Position numbers and translations under genes: made by a program. Shown piece after piece: positions 7,596-16,562 of a stretch of 40,260 nt of DNA. The stretch's first letter is position 1, and each line of letters starts with the position of its first letter. The notes below the pieces were generated by a model. That model was not told the origin of the DNA. It saw only the letters and a list, made by a program, of their open reading frames with translations, and did no database searches. Where the stretch lies: the NCBI RefSeq assembly GCF_900086725.1, contig NZ_LT574838.1, positions 992,257-1,032,516 on the forward strand. Reading direction: 5' to 3'. Source of the stretch: Bariatricus massiliensis. Lineage in GTDB: Bacteria > Bacillota > Clostridia > Lachnospirales > Lachnospiraceae.

Positions 7596-8549
7596 CTAAT
7601 TCTTTCCGGTATTGATATGGATGTCACCGTCATCGCTGTTTACAGATATTTTTTTGTCATTTCCGTTAGACACCCTGTACTGCTCTTCATCATCGCTCCG
7701 GCTAGAGCAGTTTCTTCCATCCGGAAGTATAATTTTCCCATATTCCGTATACAGATCCATGTCATACTTCTCCCATGAATCCGTTGTTGTAAGCTCGACA
7801 TCACCATATTCATTTTCCACCCGGAAATCACGTACATCCATGCTGTTGACTTTCAGACCACCGTCATCCATCGTAATTTTGACTGTGTCTCCTATTACTC
7901 TGTCAAATATACAGTCACCATATTCATTGTCAACTATTACTTTCCCAATCTCTATATTTCCTGCTTTCAAAACCCCGTTATCCATAACCACATCCCAGCG
8001 GTCTCCGCTTAAGCTTTCGACACCCAAATCACCATATTCACAGGTGGTGGAAAGGGATTGCACAGTTAGATCCGGCAGTACCACATCCCCGTCATCGCTG
8101 CTGATTCTTACATTTTCCAATGCTTTGTCTTCCGGGATATAGATTTTCACTTTATAGTTCCCGTCCGATTCAAAGGGCGTAGTTCCCCACACCATAAAGC
8201 TGCCGAATCCTTTCATTTCCCTTTCGTTAAACGTCAGCTTCCCATTCTTCACGCTCCATACCGGCTTTCTGTTACCTCCTTCAATTCTGTATTCCAGATA
8301 ATAATCATCGGAAGGAATCACTTCCAGATCCGCATACTCAAGATCGATATTCATACTTGAAAATTCATCTATTTTTATTTTCTTCTGCACATACGGTTCA
8401 CGGCTTTCTACCGTGCCTGCAGCATGAACCCCTTCTCTGTCAATAAAATATCCGGGACGTCCGCCGAGAATGAAGCCCAAAATAAGAATTGCTGTCCCCG
8501 CGCCGATACAGCCTGCCGCCGCCAATCCTACCACTTTTTTATTCAACAT
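7596..8549 (-). CDS. DUF4097-family membrane-anchored beta-repeat protein
   Basis: The predicted 317-residue protein has one N-terminal transmembrane segment (about residues 5-25) and a long extracytoplasmic part made of repeated short strands with recurring EYGD and DDGD motifs. Those repeats are the hallmark of the DUF4097 beta-solenoid family (putative adhesin or envelope-stress component). The chosen ATG has GGGAGGGG a few bases upstream; a start ten codons earlier is possible but lacks this. It overlaps the end of the DUF1700 gene by 11 bases. PadR, DUF1700 and DUF4097 genes commonly travel together in Firmicutes; the molecular role is not established. Confidence 0.85.
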   Translation of the reverse strand: MLNKKVVGLAAAGCIGAGTAILILGFILGGRPGYFIDREGVHAAGTVESREPYVQKKIKIDEFSSMNIDLEYADLEVIPSDDYYLEYRIEGGNRKPVWSVKNGKLTFNEREMKGFGSFMVWGTTPFESDGNYKVKIYIPEDKALENVRISSDDGDVVLPDLTVQSLSTTCEYGDLGVESLSGDRWDVVMDNGVLKAGNIEIGKVIVDNEYGDCIFDRVIGDTVKITMDDGGLKVNSMDVRDFRVENEYGDVELTTTDSWEKYDMDLYTEYGKIILPDGRNCSSRSDDEEQYRVSNGNDKKISVNSDDGDIHINTGKN

Positions 8550-9129
8550 GTTTTCTTCCCCTCCCTGCCATTTTACCAAACACTCTTGTCATCCGGTTCA
8601 AAAACCATTTGCACAGTACCACACTTCCTGCGGCAATAATAATTCCAAGGCCGATTCCGATGAGACTGAACCCGATGGTGGCAATTCCGTTTGCCGGAGA
8701 TGTAAATAAAAGCCACACACCTATAAAGATAGACGGTATGGAAACCAGTACGACAGAAAATGCTGACACAGCGATTGCAAATATAATCGCTGCAATTACG
8801 ATAAGGAAGGCAAGCACTACAACAACGGCGGCAAATGCCAGCGGCAGTCCCACCGGCGCTGCAAAAATCGCAAGAATTCCAATCCAGACCATTGAAAATC
8901 CTCTTTTGACACTTGTGTTCTTCTCTCTGGCATTCTCAAACGCCATATCCCTGACAATCTGGTCCGCGGCCGCCTCCGGCGCCCCTAGATCTTCAATTGC
9001 CTGCTGCTCATTTTCCGGCCCAGCCTCTTCAAAATATTCTGTAAAGTACTCCATTGCCCTGTCAAAATCTTCCTTGGGAAGCCTGCGGAGTCTATAGCCA
9101 AGCCGTTTCATATACTCATTTCTATTCAT
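8539..9129 (-). CDS. DUF1700-family membrane protein
   Basis: The 196-residue protein opens with the DUF1700 signature, a soluble N-terminal helix pair (MNRNEYMKRLGYRLRRLP, then EDFDRAMEYFTEYFEEAG) and is followed by about four hydrophobic segments rich in Ala, Val and Ile from residue 90 on. The ATG at 9129 overlaps the stop codon of the PadR gene (ATGAATAG) and has GGAGG a few bases before it, so it is preferred over a longer start. It likely acts in the membrane together with the DUF4097 protein; the exact function is unknown. Confidence 0.85.
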   Translation of the reverse strand: MNRNEYMKRLGYRLRRLPKEDFDRAMEYFTEYFEEAGPENEQQAIEDLGAPEAAADQIVRDMAFENAREKNTSVKRGFSMVWIGILAIFAAPVGLPLAFAAVVVVLAFLIVIAAIIFAIAVSAFSVVLVSIPSIFIGVWLLFTSPANGIATIGFSLIGIGLGIIIAAGSVVLCKWFLNRMTRVFGKMAGRGRKHVE

Positions 9130-9442
9130 TGTCAGTTCCTCCCTCCACAATACGGTTCACCGTGTCACTGTAATTCTTCCATTCCTTCACCAGTTCTTCA
9201 TACTGGCGTCTGCCTTCTTCTGTTATACTATAATATTTTCGATTTCTTCCTTGATATTGTTGGTCATATGTGGCCAGAAAATGATTTTCCTGCAGCCGCC
9301 TGAGAACCGGGTATAACGTAGAATCTTTTGTATTTGACACCTGCTTGATAATCTGGCTGATCTGATATCCATACGCGTCCTCTTTCAGAACAACTGAAAG
9401 AACCAGCAAATCAAACATGGGAGCATTTAACGGAAATATCAT
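9122..9442 (-). CDS. PadR-family transcriptional regulator
   Basis: The 106-residue protein is a short PadR winged-helix regulator: the core KEDAYGYQISQIIKQ followed by STLYPVLRRLQENHFL and the wing GRNRKYYSITEEGRR are all family-typical. Being first in the operon and overlapping the DUF1700 gene, it probably represses its own operon in response to membrane or drug signals. An AGGGAGGAG ribosome-binding site precedes the ATG. Confidence 0.93.
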   Translation of the reverse strand: MIFPLNAPMFDLLVLSVVLKEDAYGYQISQIIKQVSNTKDSTLYPVLRRLQENHFLATYDQQYQGRNRKYYSITEEGRRQYEELVKEWKNYSDTVNRIVEGGTDNE

Positions 9443-9477
9443 ACTCTCACTCCTCCCTATATGTTTTTTATAAGCAT

Positions 9478-9506
9478 ATTATATACTGTATAATATAAAC
9501 TGTCAA
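9478..9506 (-). promoter_or_regulatory. Consensus promoter and palindrome for the PadR operon
   Basis: On the minus strand TTGACA (9501-9506) and TATAAT (9478-9483) are separated by exactly 17 bases, a perfect vegetative promoter. A perfect palindrome TATAC-A-GTATA (minus-strand reading, 9482-9492) overlaps the -10, the expected position for PadR autorepression. A promoter this strong needs a tight repressor, which fits. Confidence 0.85.
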
Positions 9507-9591
9507 TATATATATTTTGATTTTATATATATTTTAAAAAAGCACATTGTCCTGATTTTATCATCATAGTAAATCTCAATATTATCAGAAA

Positions 9592-9640
9592 AGCAACTGT
9601 CATAATCCAAATCTGATTATGACAGCTGCTTTTCGTTTTT
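9592..9640 (-). terminator. Terminator after the LRR surface-protein gene
   Basis: A 16-base stem with one G-T pair (9592-9607 with 9615-9630) and a seven-base loop is flanked by T-rich tails on both strands. The only gene that ends here is the minus-strand LRR gene (stop at 9669). On the minus strand the stem is followed by GCTTTTC. Confidence 0.75.
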
Positions 9641-9668
9641 GTCCTTATCCCCTAAAGTGGGCTCAATT

Positions 9669-11597
9669 CTACCGCACGTGTTCTACATTCAATTTCCTTT
9701 TTCTGCATATCAACAAGACAATAACTATTCCAGACAGTACACTCAGCCCCAAAAACATTCCGGCCGGGCTGGTATCGCCTGTCTGCACGCTTCCTCCCAC
9801 TTTCTTATCTTTGCCAGAATCTCCTTTTGGCAAATGTTCTTCCTGTTTGCTAATCGTAAACTCCTTTGCCTCAGAATTTCCTGCCCCACAATTCTCATCC
9901 TCTTCCACATAGGCGGTTACTCTGTAAGTCCCGGCATTAATGGGTGCAGACTGAATCTTATCCCAATCGTTTCCATTATACATTTCCCAGATGAAACTGA
10001 CAGCCCCTTTGCTCCCGGTAATCACCAAATCATCCTTCGTCAAAACAACTGGCTTCCCGTCATATACTTTATCCAAATTTTTATTAATAATTATACTGCT
10101 TTCCGCTTTCACAAGATTTAACATTACTTGTAAAGTAATGGTTTCACCTTTATTTGTTCCGCAGTCATATTCATAGACAATAGGGGTACCTGCATGATAA
10201 TTACTCATTAAATTGCCATTCAGTTCTCCGCCTTTGATTACATTGATTTTTGTCGGGTCGATTCCCTTGAACTTTTCTGTTATGTCAAACTCATTTCCTT
10301 TAATCGTAAGTTCTGCCGTCACCTGTGTATCCAACTTTAACAGTGCAGTGTTTATTGACTGCACGCCCAAATTCAAATATCCCAATTGATTGTTACGGCA
10401 TTCAAAGTTAGCGAGCTTTGAGTTATGGCTTACATCCAAGTATGTAATTTGCGTATTGGAGCAAAAGAAACTGGACAGCAGCGGACTGCCGCTTGTATCA
10501 ATCTCCTTCACTCCTGTTCCCCCTATTTCCAGATAAGAAAGCCCCGGCTTATTGCTCAAATCAAGATTGGTAATCTTGGATGCGCCAAAGCAGTTCAACA
10601 CTTCCAAGTCCTTATTTTCTTTGAGTTCTAAACTTTCAATACCTGTGCCATTTATATATAATTGCTTTAGTTTCTTGTTGTTAGACAATTCCAAATTAGT
10701 TATAGACGTATATGCGCAGTTCAAATATTCCAAATCTTGATTTTGTTCAACATCTAACGTTGAAATTTGCGCTGCCCCCTCAATGTTTAACCACTGTAGT
10801 TCTTTGTTCGCACTGATGTCTATGGACGGAAGCTGTGTCAAATCTAAACAGTATAATTCCTGCAAGTATGGAAACAGCTCTATTCCCTTTAAGTTTTTAA
10901 TAGTGGTTGTTGCTGTCTGAAGACCCACATTGATTGTCTTAATCTCTTTAATTTCATCATCTGTCAACACTCCGCTGTCGTTTGTGTCAAAGTTATCCTG
11001 TATGTACTTCCGGAAAATCGGATCAGGAAAATTTTCCTCATTGATTTCGACACCAGATTCCACTATTTTCCCGGACACTTCTAATACCAAGGGATAGTTA
11101 ATGACCAATCCACTTATCTTAACCGCGCCAGTTACAGAATCATAAGAATAGTCAGTTCCCGGTGACAATTCCGTTCCGGCTCTCGTAATAGAAATAGATT
11201 TGGGCAGCGTGAAGCCATTTGCATTGTCGACTGTAAGTGTAAAAGAAAAGTCAGAACTGTATGGCATGATTCCATACTTAATACCCTTATACTCATAAAT
11301 ATCTGACCCTAACTCAGCTGTGGCGTTGGAAAGCTGAAGCTGCAGTCCATATCTTCCAGTCCCGTCGTCTACAATTGGATTGGTAAAATTCCCCCCAACA
11401 ATCAGACCTCCCTTATTGTACACCGTTTTTGTATATGTTCCACTGACAATAACTCCATTTTGATTATTGTCAATGTCGATACCCCATGTACCCGTTCCAC
11501 TCATCACGCCATTATTTCCCATTCCGGCTAATACGGTCATTGGCAAAAGCATGGCTGCTGCACATAGACATAAAAGCAGTTTTATCATTTTCTTCAT
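9669..11597 (-). CDS. Secreted leucine-rich-repeat surface protein with sortase-type tail
   Basis: The 642-residue protein has a signal peptide (residues 1-24, ending VLA), a beta-rich domain (25-180), an EF-hand-like loop DTNDSGVLTDDE (204-215), about eight irregular leucine-rich repeats of roughly 21 residues (235-405), and a YDG/MBG-like Ig fold starting at KVYDGKPV (510-585). The tail is QTGD (605-608) followed by a hydrophobic helix and CRKRK, a wall-anchoring layout with a variant of LPXTG. The NFPDPIFRKYI segment before the EF-hand is a common lead-in to clostridial LRR proteins. It is probably displayed on the cell surface as an adhesin or ligand-binding protein. Ribosome-binding site AAGGAGG precedes the start. 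Confidence 0.88.
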   Translation of the reverse strand: MKKMIKLLLCLCAAAMLLPMTVLAGMGNNGVMSGTGTWGIDIDNNQNGVIVSGTYTKTVYNKGGLIVGGNFTNPIVDDGTGRYGLQLQLSNATAELGSDIYEYKGIKYGIMPYSSDFSFTLTVDNANGFTLPKSISITRAGTELSPGTDYSYDSVTGAVKISGLVINYPLVLEVSGKIVESGVEINEENFPDPIFRKYIQDNFDTNDSGVLTDDEIKEIKTINVGLQTATTTIKNLKGIELFPYLQELYCLDLTQLPSIDISANKELQWLNIEGAAQISTLDVEQNQDLEYLNCAYTSITNLELSNNKKLKQLYINGTGIESLELKENKDLEVLNCFGASKITNLDLSNKPGLSYLEIGGTGVKEIDTSGSPLLSSFFCSNTQITYLDVSHNSKLANFECRNNQLGYLNLGVQSINTALLKLDTQVTAELTIKGNEFDITEKFKGIDPTKINVIKGGELNGNLMSNYHAGTPIVYEYDCGTNKGETITLQVMLNLVKAESSIIINKNLDKVYDGKPVVLTKDDLVITGSKGAVSFIWEMYNGNDWDKIQSAPINAGTYRVTAYVEEDENCGAGNSEAKEFTISKQEEHLPKGDSGKDKKVGGSVQTGDTSPAGMFLGLSVLSGIVIVLLICRKRKLNVEHVR

Positions 11598-11634
11598 CTC
11601 GTTACCTCCTTAAATAACTGACATTTATGCCTGT

Positions 11635-11662
11635 ATCATAACATTCTCGCCTTAGAAAACAA
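11635..11662 (-). promoter_or_regulatory. Promoter of the LRR gene
   Basis: Minus-strand TTGTTT (11657-11662) and TATGAT (11635-11640) are 16 bases apart, about 40 bases before the LRR start codon. The -35 is imperfect, which fits activation from the repeats just upstream. Confidence 0.55.
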
Positions 11663-11672
11663 GTTTTTGCAG

Positions 11673-11702
11673 TTAAACGGTAGGTAAACTAGGGCTAACG
11701 GT
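11673..11702 (-). promoter_or_regulatory. Pair of LytTR-type direct repeats upstream of the LRR promoter
   Basis: On the minus strand ACCGTTAGC (11694-11702) and ACCGTTTAA (11673-11681) are 9-base direct repeats separated by 12 bases, so their centres are 21 apart. This is the layout of AgrA/LytR-family binding sites (core ACNGTTNR), and the proximal repeat ends about ten bases upstream of the -35. A LytTR regulator is encoded at 12327. The link is inference. Confidence 0.5.
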
Positions 11703-11734
11703 TTTCCCCCTTATAGCTTAACAACAAACATACT

Positions 11735-12151
11735 TTATCTAGGTTTCTGCCTCCTCAAGCACATAGGATACCAGATGACCTGCACTATCAAGCCTATCAG
11801 GCACACAAACGCCATCAGAAGGAGTGACGGATATATCCGTCCATCCCTTCTCAGATACTCCCATTGACCGCCCACTGCCATCACCAGCAGGATAGGCAGT
11901 GCGATAAGCCACACAGCGTTATATACAGCAAGTACATATTTCATCGCACGCACATCCATACAATATACGATCAAAGGCAGAAAATAACAGCTGCCGCACC
12001 ATATCAGGTTTATCCACATGCCTCCGCTTCCAAATCGGGTGCCGTTGCCAATCCGTGCCAGTGGTGTCAGTGATGTTATCACAAGCGCCGCCTCCACCAA
12101 AAGGGCTGCCGTAGTCGTCCATACAATCATCGTTTTTTTCTCTTTGTCCAT
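11735..12151 (-). CDS. Small four-helix membrane protein, unknown function
   Basis: The 138-residue protein has four hydrophobic segments (roughly residues 9-30, 43-65, 70-92 and 103-128) with short charged ends, and no motif that was recognised. The ATG at 12151 was chosen because AAGGAG lies eight bases before it; a GTG three codons upstream is the alternative. It is divergent from the LytTR/GHKL pair and upstream of the LRR gene, with 137 bases between. It may be part of the same regulatory group, but nothing in the sequence proves this. Confidence 0.65.
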   Translation of the reverse strand: MDKEKKTMIVWTTTAALLVEAALVITSLTPLARIGNGTRFGSGGMWINLIWCGSCYFLPLIVYCMDVRAMKYVLAVYNAVWLIALPILLVMAVGGQWEYLRRDGRIYPSLLLMAFVCLIGLIVQVIWYPMCLRRQKPR

Positions 12152-12266
12152 ATATGTCACTCCTTCATTTTATTTTTCTTTCCCTATCATACCTGCTTTT
12201 CACCGATAATTTTAACGACTGTAATATCCGGCTGAATTTGCTGTCATAACCGGACTCCCCCCGCTA

Positions 12267-12294
12267 TTGCAGAAAGGTTCCTAAGAATTATAAT
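12267..12294 (+). promoter_or_regulatory. Promoter of the LytTR/GHKL operon
   Basis: TTGCAG (12267-12272) and a perfect TATAAT (12289-12294) are separated by 16 bases, 33 bases before the regulator ATG. The ribosome-binding site is weak (GAGAGAA). Confidence 0.6.
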
Positions 12295-12326
12295 TAAGAA
12301 AAACGAAAGAATGAGAGAAATGAATC

Positions 12327-13037
12327 ATGATTCAGGCAGCAATCTGTGAAGACAGCCTCCATGTGCAGGCCCAATTAGAACAGTATATAGAACACTCCGG
12401 CATTCCCCTCTGCGCGGAAATATTTTCCAGCGGGGAGGAACTGTTGGATTGCTTAGAAACGCGTACCGAAGGGTTTTCTATCTATTTTATGGACATCTCT
12501 CTTCCCGGTATCAACGGGATAGAGACTGCCGCCGTCATCCGCCGTCAGTATCCTTACGCATTGATTCTGTTTGTCACAGACTACAAAGAATACGTCTACC
12601 GGGTTTTTGAAGTCCTTCCCTTCCGTTTTCTGATAAAGCCGGTGGCTGAGGCTGAATTCCTTAAAGCTCTGAATGACGCTGTATCCCATCTCGAGACGCA
12701 GAGTCAATTGTTCTCCTTCTGTATTGCGCGTAAAACATACCAGATACCCTGTCAGGAAATATATTGTTTCGAGGCGGACCTTCGCCGAATCATACTGACT
12801 ACGGCTGACAAATCTTACAACTTTTATGGAAAGCTCCGGGATGTAGCTGCTTCCTTAAATACGGATATTTTTGTACAGACTCATATGTCCTATCTGGTGA
12901 ATATGGAGTACATCCACTACATGGCAGAGACCGAGCTGCTCCTTCGAAACGGAAAGAATATTCCAATCAGCAGGCGGTATCGGGCAGAGGTTAAAAAACA
13001 GCATCTCCAGTACCTGAAACGGAGGTGCGGAAAATGA
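12327..13037 (+). CDS. LytTR-family response regulator
   Basis: The 236-residue protein has a receiver domain with the phospho-acceptor D56 in YFMDISLPG and acidic residues ED at 8-9, followed from about residue 130 by a LytTR DNA-binding domain (YCFEADLRRIILTT, then THMSYLVNMEYIHYM and ISRRYRAEVKK). This AgrA/VirR type normally binds pairs of 9-base direct repeats. Its stop overlaps the start of the kinase gene (ATGA), so the two are translated together. Candidate sites lie upstream of the LRR gene 600 bases away. Confidence 0.93.
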   Translation: MIQAAICEDSLHVQAQLEQYIEHSGIPLCAEIFSSGEELLDCLETRTEGFSIYFMDISLPGINGIETAAVIRRQYPYALILFVTDYKEYVYRVFEVLPFRFLIKPVAEAEFLKALNDAVSHLETQSQLFSFCIARKTYQIPCQEIYCFEADLRRIILTTADKSYNFYGKLRDVAASLNTDIFVQTHMSYLVNMEYIHYMAETELLLRNGKNIPISRRYRAEVKKQHLQYLKRRCGK

Positions 13038-14296
13038 CCCACGCCACTCCTTATGACGTATTTGTAGATATTTTTTTATATGTTATCGACTGGTGCATTT
13101 TAATTGAGCTCATGGACCGGATGTATGGAAAAATCGCACGAAACCGTAGGTTGGCTGTGCTGACATCCTTCGGGGGCATCATTTTGCTTGTGCTATATTC
13201 CCATCTGTCACTGCCAAGCTATACAAACAGCTTTTTTCTTGTCCCCTTAAGCTTTCTTATGCTGGTATTTTATCCAAAAAACACACGCAAAAAACTGCTG
13301 TTTTCCTTATGCCTGCTCAGTCTGACCTATTCTTATCTGTTCATGCTGAACGATATCACCAATATGCTGCCCTTCCGGTTTCCCTGGGTCATGATTTATC
13401 TGATTATATTTCATCTGGGATTATGGGGAATTTTATTTCTCTGCCTCCACCTGTGCAGCTGGGAGCAGGCCGACATCCCCCGCTCCCTTTGGGGAATTTT
13501 ATTTTCGATTCCCCTGTGCACGTTGATTGCCATGCCCATTCTTCTGATATTTCTCAGTTATAGTACCATAAATTATTATGTCAGAAGTGTCCTCCATTTT
13601 GTCCTGCAGGGCATCTTTCTCTCAATCAATGTGCTGGTATTTATACTTTACAGAAGATTTACACAGTATGCGAAAAAGGAGGCGGAACATGCTCTTTTAA
13701 GCAGCCGGCTTGTATGGCAGGAACGCCATTATCAGGAAATGATGGATATTTCCGAAGAGCTGCACGCCATCCGCCACGACATGAAGAATCAACTGAGAAC
13801 TGCCTCCCTGCTCTATCGGGAAGGAAAGCAGGACGCATTGGGAGAATACTTGTCACTGACAGCAGGAAGCATCGAGGAGGCAGACGCGTTTATCACGACG
13901 GGAAATCCTCATATAGACGCGGTCTTGAACCTCAAGATTTCCGATTTGAGAAAAAATAAGATAGTCTGTGACCCGGATATCGCCATTCCACCCCAACTGC
14001 CGCTCTCCTTTTCCCACACGGTCACCCTGTTCGGCAATCTGCTGGACAATGCCCTTGCCGCCTGCCTAAAGCTGGAGGTTCCCCGGAGAGAAATACAGCT
14101 TACCGTGTCCTATCAGGGACAAAGCCTGCTGATTCATATGGACAACCCGGTTCTCACAGACGGTTCCGGCCTCATGCCCGGCTATGGCACCGGGCTTAAA
14201 AATGTAGAAAAAACAGCCGCCGCTTACCATGGGATATTGCAGACCCAGATAACCGACGGCAGATATTATACCGATATTGTGCTCTATAACCTTTGA
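13034..14296 (+). CDS. GHKL sensor histidine kinase (AgrC-like)
   Basis: The 420-residue protein has about six transmembrane helices (residues 10-205), a cytoplasmic helix with the phospho-accepting H248 in RHDMKNQ, and a GHKL ATPase domain with the N-box LLDNALAACLKL and the G-box GYGTGLKNVEKT. This is the AgrC/ComD layout used to sense peptides. ATG 13034 overlaps the response-regulator stop and has GGAGG upstream; a GTG three codons earlier is less likely. No small peptide gene was found beside the pair. The gene is convergent with the ABC permease at 14313, only 16 bases apart and with no hairpin between. Confidence 0.92.
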   Translation: MTHATPYDVFVDIFLYVIDWCILIELMDRMYGKIARNRRLAVLTSFGGIILLVLYSHLSLPSYTNSFFLVPLSFLMLVFYPKNTRKKLLFSLCLLSLTYSYLFMLNDITNMLPFRFPWVMIYLIIFHLGLWGILFLCLHLCSWEQADIPRSLWGILFSIPLCTLIAMPILLIFLSYSTINYYVRSVLHFVLQGIFLSINVLVFILYRRFTQYAKKEAEHALLSSRLVWQERHYQEMMDISEELHAIRHDMKNQLRTASLLYREGKQDALGEYLSLTAGSIEEADAFITTGNPHIDAVLNLKISDLRKNKIVCDPDIAIPPQLPLSFSHTVTLFGNLLDNALAACLKLEVPRREIQLTVSYQGQSLLIHMDNPVLTDGSGLMPGYGTGLKNVEKTAAAYHGILQTQITDGRYYTDIVLYNL

Positions 14297-14312
14297 GAAA
14301 TATTCTTTTATA

Positions 14313-16562
14313 TTATTCCTTGGCTTTCAGCGCTTCCACCATATCAATGCCGGGTATTTTCCTTGATACGACCCGGCTGATTGCCCAGGAAAGGATAAGT
14401 GTGCCTACAATGCTTATAAGCCAAGTCATCCCCTTCACCATGACCGGAACATCCATAGAGTCAGGGAGCGTGGACAGCATATAATGCATCAGTCCATATC
14501 CGGCCGGTATCCCTAGGATAATCCCCGCTGCCGACAGCCATACATTCTGCTGTACCATAATACCGCGTATTTTCCGATCGGCAAATCCCAGAACCTTCAT
14601 CGTGGCAAACTCCCGGTATCGCTCAAGGTAGGAAAGAACCCCGAGATTATAGAGCATGATTCCGCCCAGAAGGACGGCCCCGGTCACCAAAAGTGTTATC
14701 ATCATCACCATGCCTTCCATCATAGAGTCAATCCCCTCCGTCAATTGCTTCTGTCTGGAAATAGTACATTTCTCCTCATAAACTCCAAATCCCTCTGACG
14801 GTATATCCCCGATTACGGCCGTTGTCGTATAGCTCTGCCCGGTCTTGTCATAGTCCTGTTTTTTCATTATGATGCCCTGACTCATCGTAGTCCGCACAAC
14901 CGCTTCCACCTCTGACCTCTGCCATTTCTTATCCCCCGCATGTCTCCAAGTGACCGTATCACCGACTTTCAAGCCCAGACTTTCCGCCGTTTTCTTGGAA
15001 ATTGCCACGCCATGCCCGATGTCGGTAAAGGTCTTCAAATCTTCCGCGAGCCGCCATAGTTTTGCACTCTCGGGTACAGTAAGACCCACTTCCTGCTCTC
15101 CATCTTGACCGCGGATGACAGCCGTGCTCTCCATCAGCAGCTCGCCCCCGGTCATCTGCCTCAATTCCAGCCTGCTCTTCTCATCCGGAATACCGGTTAT
15201 CTTGCACGCATAATTCTGCTGTTCGGTAAAAGTCCACTTGGATAGATTATCAAACGTGTCATACAATGCAAAAGCGCAGAATAGAAGGGCCGTGCACCCC
15301 AGCACGCCGCAGAGTGTCATAAAGCTCCTCAAGCGGTTTCTCAAAATATCTCTTAAATTCCAGCGGCTTCCAAAGGGAATCCCCTCCGGCAGCTCCGGAA
15401 GGTTCGCCGCCGAGGGGCAAAACTCCTCACCGGAAAGGCTGGCAGCCGCCGTGTCTCCCAAATATGCCCTGCAGATGTATAAGCTAACGACTAGAGACAC
15501 TACCACACAAAGAACGGGCAGTATCAAGGCTTCTGCCGGCAGTTCCCCTCCCCATAATGGCAGCACATACATGGTCTTCATAAAACGATAGATGACATCA
15601 GGCAGTGTCTGATAGCCCAGTAAATATCCAGCAAGCGCCCCGAGCGCGCACACCATGCTGCTGTGGGACAGATAATGCCTCAAAAGCCTGCTCTTCGAGA
15701 ATCCCAGCGCCTTCAGCACACCAATCTGCGTCCGCTGATTTTTCAGCATCCGGTGCATCGTAGTCACCGTAATCATTAACGCTATCAGGAGAAAAGCGGC
15801 GGAAAAGATATCGCCCATACTTTTGTGCTGTTCCACCTCATCCTCCACCATAGACACTGCTGGGTGGTCTTCTGCTTTCAGTGTCTGTGTCCCATCCCCA
15901 AGAATGGTAGACAGTACATCCCCCTGCTGCTTTCCATTTAGTGTCACCGCAATCTGGTTATAAAAAAACGGTATGTCCTCCGGCAGAATCCTCGGGCTCA
16001 ACCATGCAAATCCATTCTTCCTGTGGTCCGCCACCATCTCATCCTCCGCTGCACCGTAGATATACTCCGGGCTGTATGCCAGTCCCCGCACGGTCCCCTC
16101 AATGCCCATTCCCTGCACATCCAATGTGATTTTGTCCCCGGGCTTATAACCATTTTCCCCGGCGAACAGCGCATCCAGCCATATGCCGGCCAAGCCGCCG
16201 TCAAAATCCACTCCTTCCGTAATGTACAATTTGGAAACCGCGTTATCCTCCGCTATATAGCAAGCCAGAGACGCGTCCTTTTTCCCCTGCACAGACGCAG
16301 GCAGACAGAGGCGCCCTTCGGCCTGACGGATACGTGAATCTTCCTTCGTCCTCTCCAGCTCCTCCTCCGAGAATGTGGCCTTGTAGGCCCATTCATCCGC
16401 AAGATTCTGCTCCTTTCTATAATCGTCAAAGTTTTTTTGAAGCCCATTCCATTCACCAGTGATTCCAGAATAGAGAAAGCATCCAAAAAACATCATCAAA
16501 AAGATTGCCAAGAATTGAACCTTATTTTTCACAATGTCTCTCAGCATTTTCCGAAACAGCAT
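14313..16562 (-). CDS. ABC transporter permease, FtsX/MacB type
   Basis: The 749-residue protein has an N-terminal helix, a large extracytoplasmic domain (about residues 40-245), three helices, a central helix, a second extracytoplasmic domain and three C-terminal helices. That is the duplicated FtsX layout (two DUF214-like halves) of exporters and mechanotransmission systems. The ATG overlaps the ATPase stop as TGATG; a GTG two codons upstream is also open. With the LolD-like ATPase it probably moves lipids, peptides or drugs out of the membrane rather than importing solutes. Confidence 0.9.
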   Translation of the reverse strand: MLFRKMLRDIVKNKVQFLAIFLMMFFGCFLYSGITGEWNGLQKNFDDYRKEQNLADEWAYKATFSEEELERTKEDSRIRQAEGRLCLPASVQGKKDASLACYIAEDNAVSKLYITEGVDFDGGLAGIWLDALFAGENGYKPGDKITLDVQGMGIEGTVRGLAYSPEYIYGAAEDEMVADHRKNGFAWLSPRILPEDIPFFYNQIAVTLNGKQQGDVLSTILGDGTQTLKAEDHPAVSMVEDEVEQHKSMGDIFSAAFLLIALMITVTTMHRMLKNQRTQIGVLKALGFSKSRLLRHYLSHSSMVCALGALAGYLLGYQTLPDVIYRFMKTMYVLPLWGGELPAEALILPVLCVVVSLVVSLYICRAYLGDTAAASLSGEEFCPSAANLPELPEGIPFGSRWNLRDILRNRLRSFMTLCGVLGCTALLFCAFALYDTFDNLSKWTFTEQQNYACKITGIPDEKSRLELRQMTGGELLMESTAVIRGQDGEQEVGLTVPESAKLWRLAEDLKTFTDIGHGVAISKKTAESLGLKVGDTVTWRHAGDKKWQRSEVEAVVRTTMSQGIIMKKQDYDKTGQSYTTTAVIGDIPSEGFGVYEEKCTISRQKQLTEGIDSMMEGMVMMITLLVTGAVLLGGIMLYNLGVLSYLERYREFATMKVLGFADRKIRGIMVQQNVWLSAAGIILGIPAGYGLMHYMLSTLPDSMDVPVMVKGMTWLISIVGTLILSWAISRVVSRKIPGIDMVEALKAKE

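Noticed and set aside
8489..9097. Long open frame on the plus strand opposite the DUF1700 gene
   Set aside because: Antisense of a recognised family member that has overlapping starts and stops with its neighbours; no start signal.
9500..9540. AT-rich TATATA run as a repeat or origin
   Set aside because: It is simply the upstream flank of the PadR promoter, with no iterated unit of note and no dnaA-like boxes.
14297..14312. Terminator between the convergent GHKL kinase and FtsX permease genes
   Set aside because: Only 16 bases separate the stops and no hairpin with a T-run is visible there, so none is annotated.
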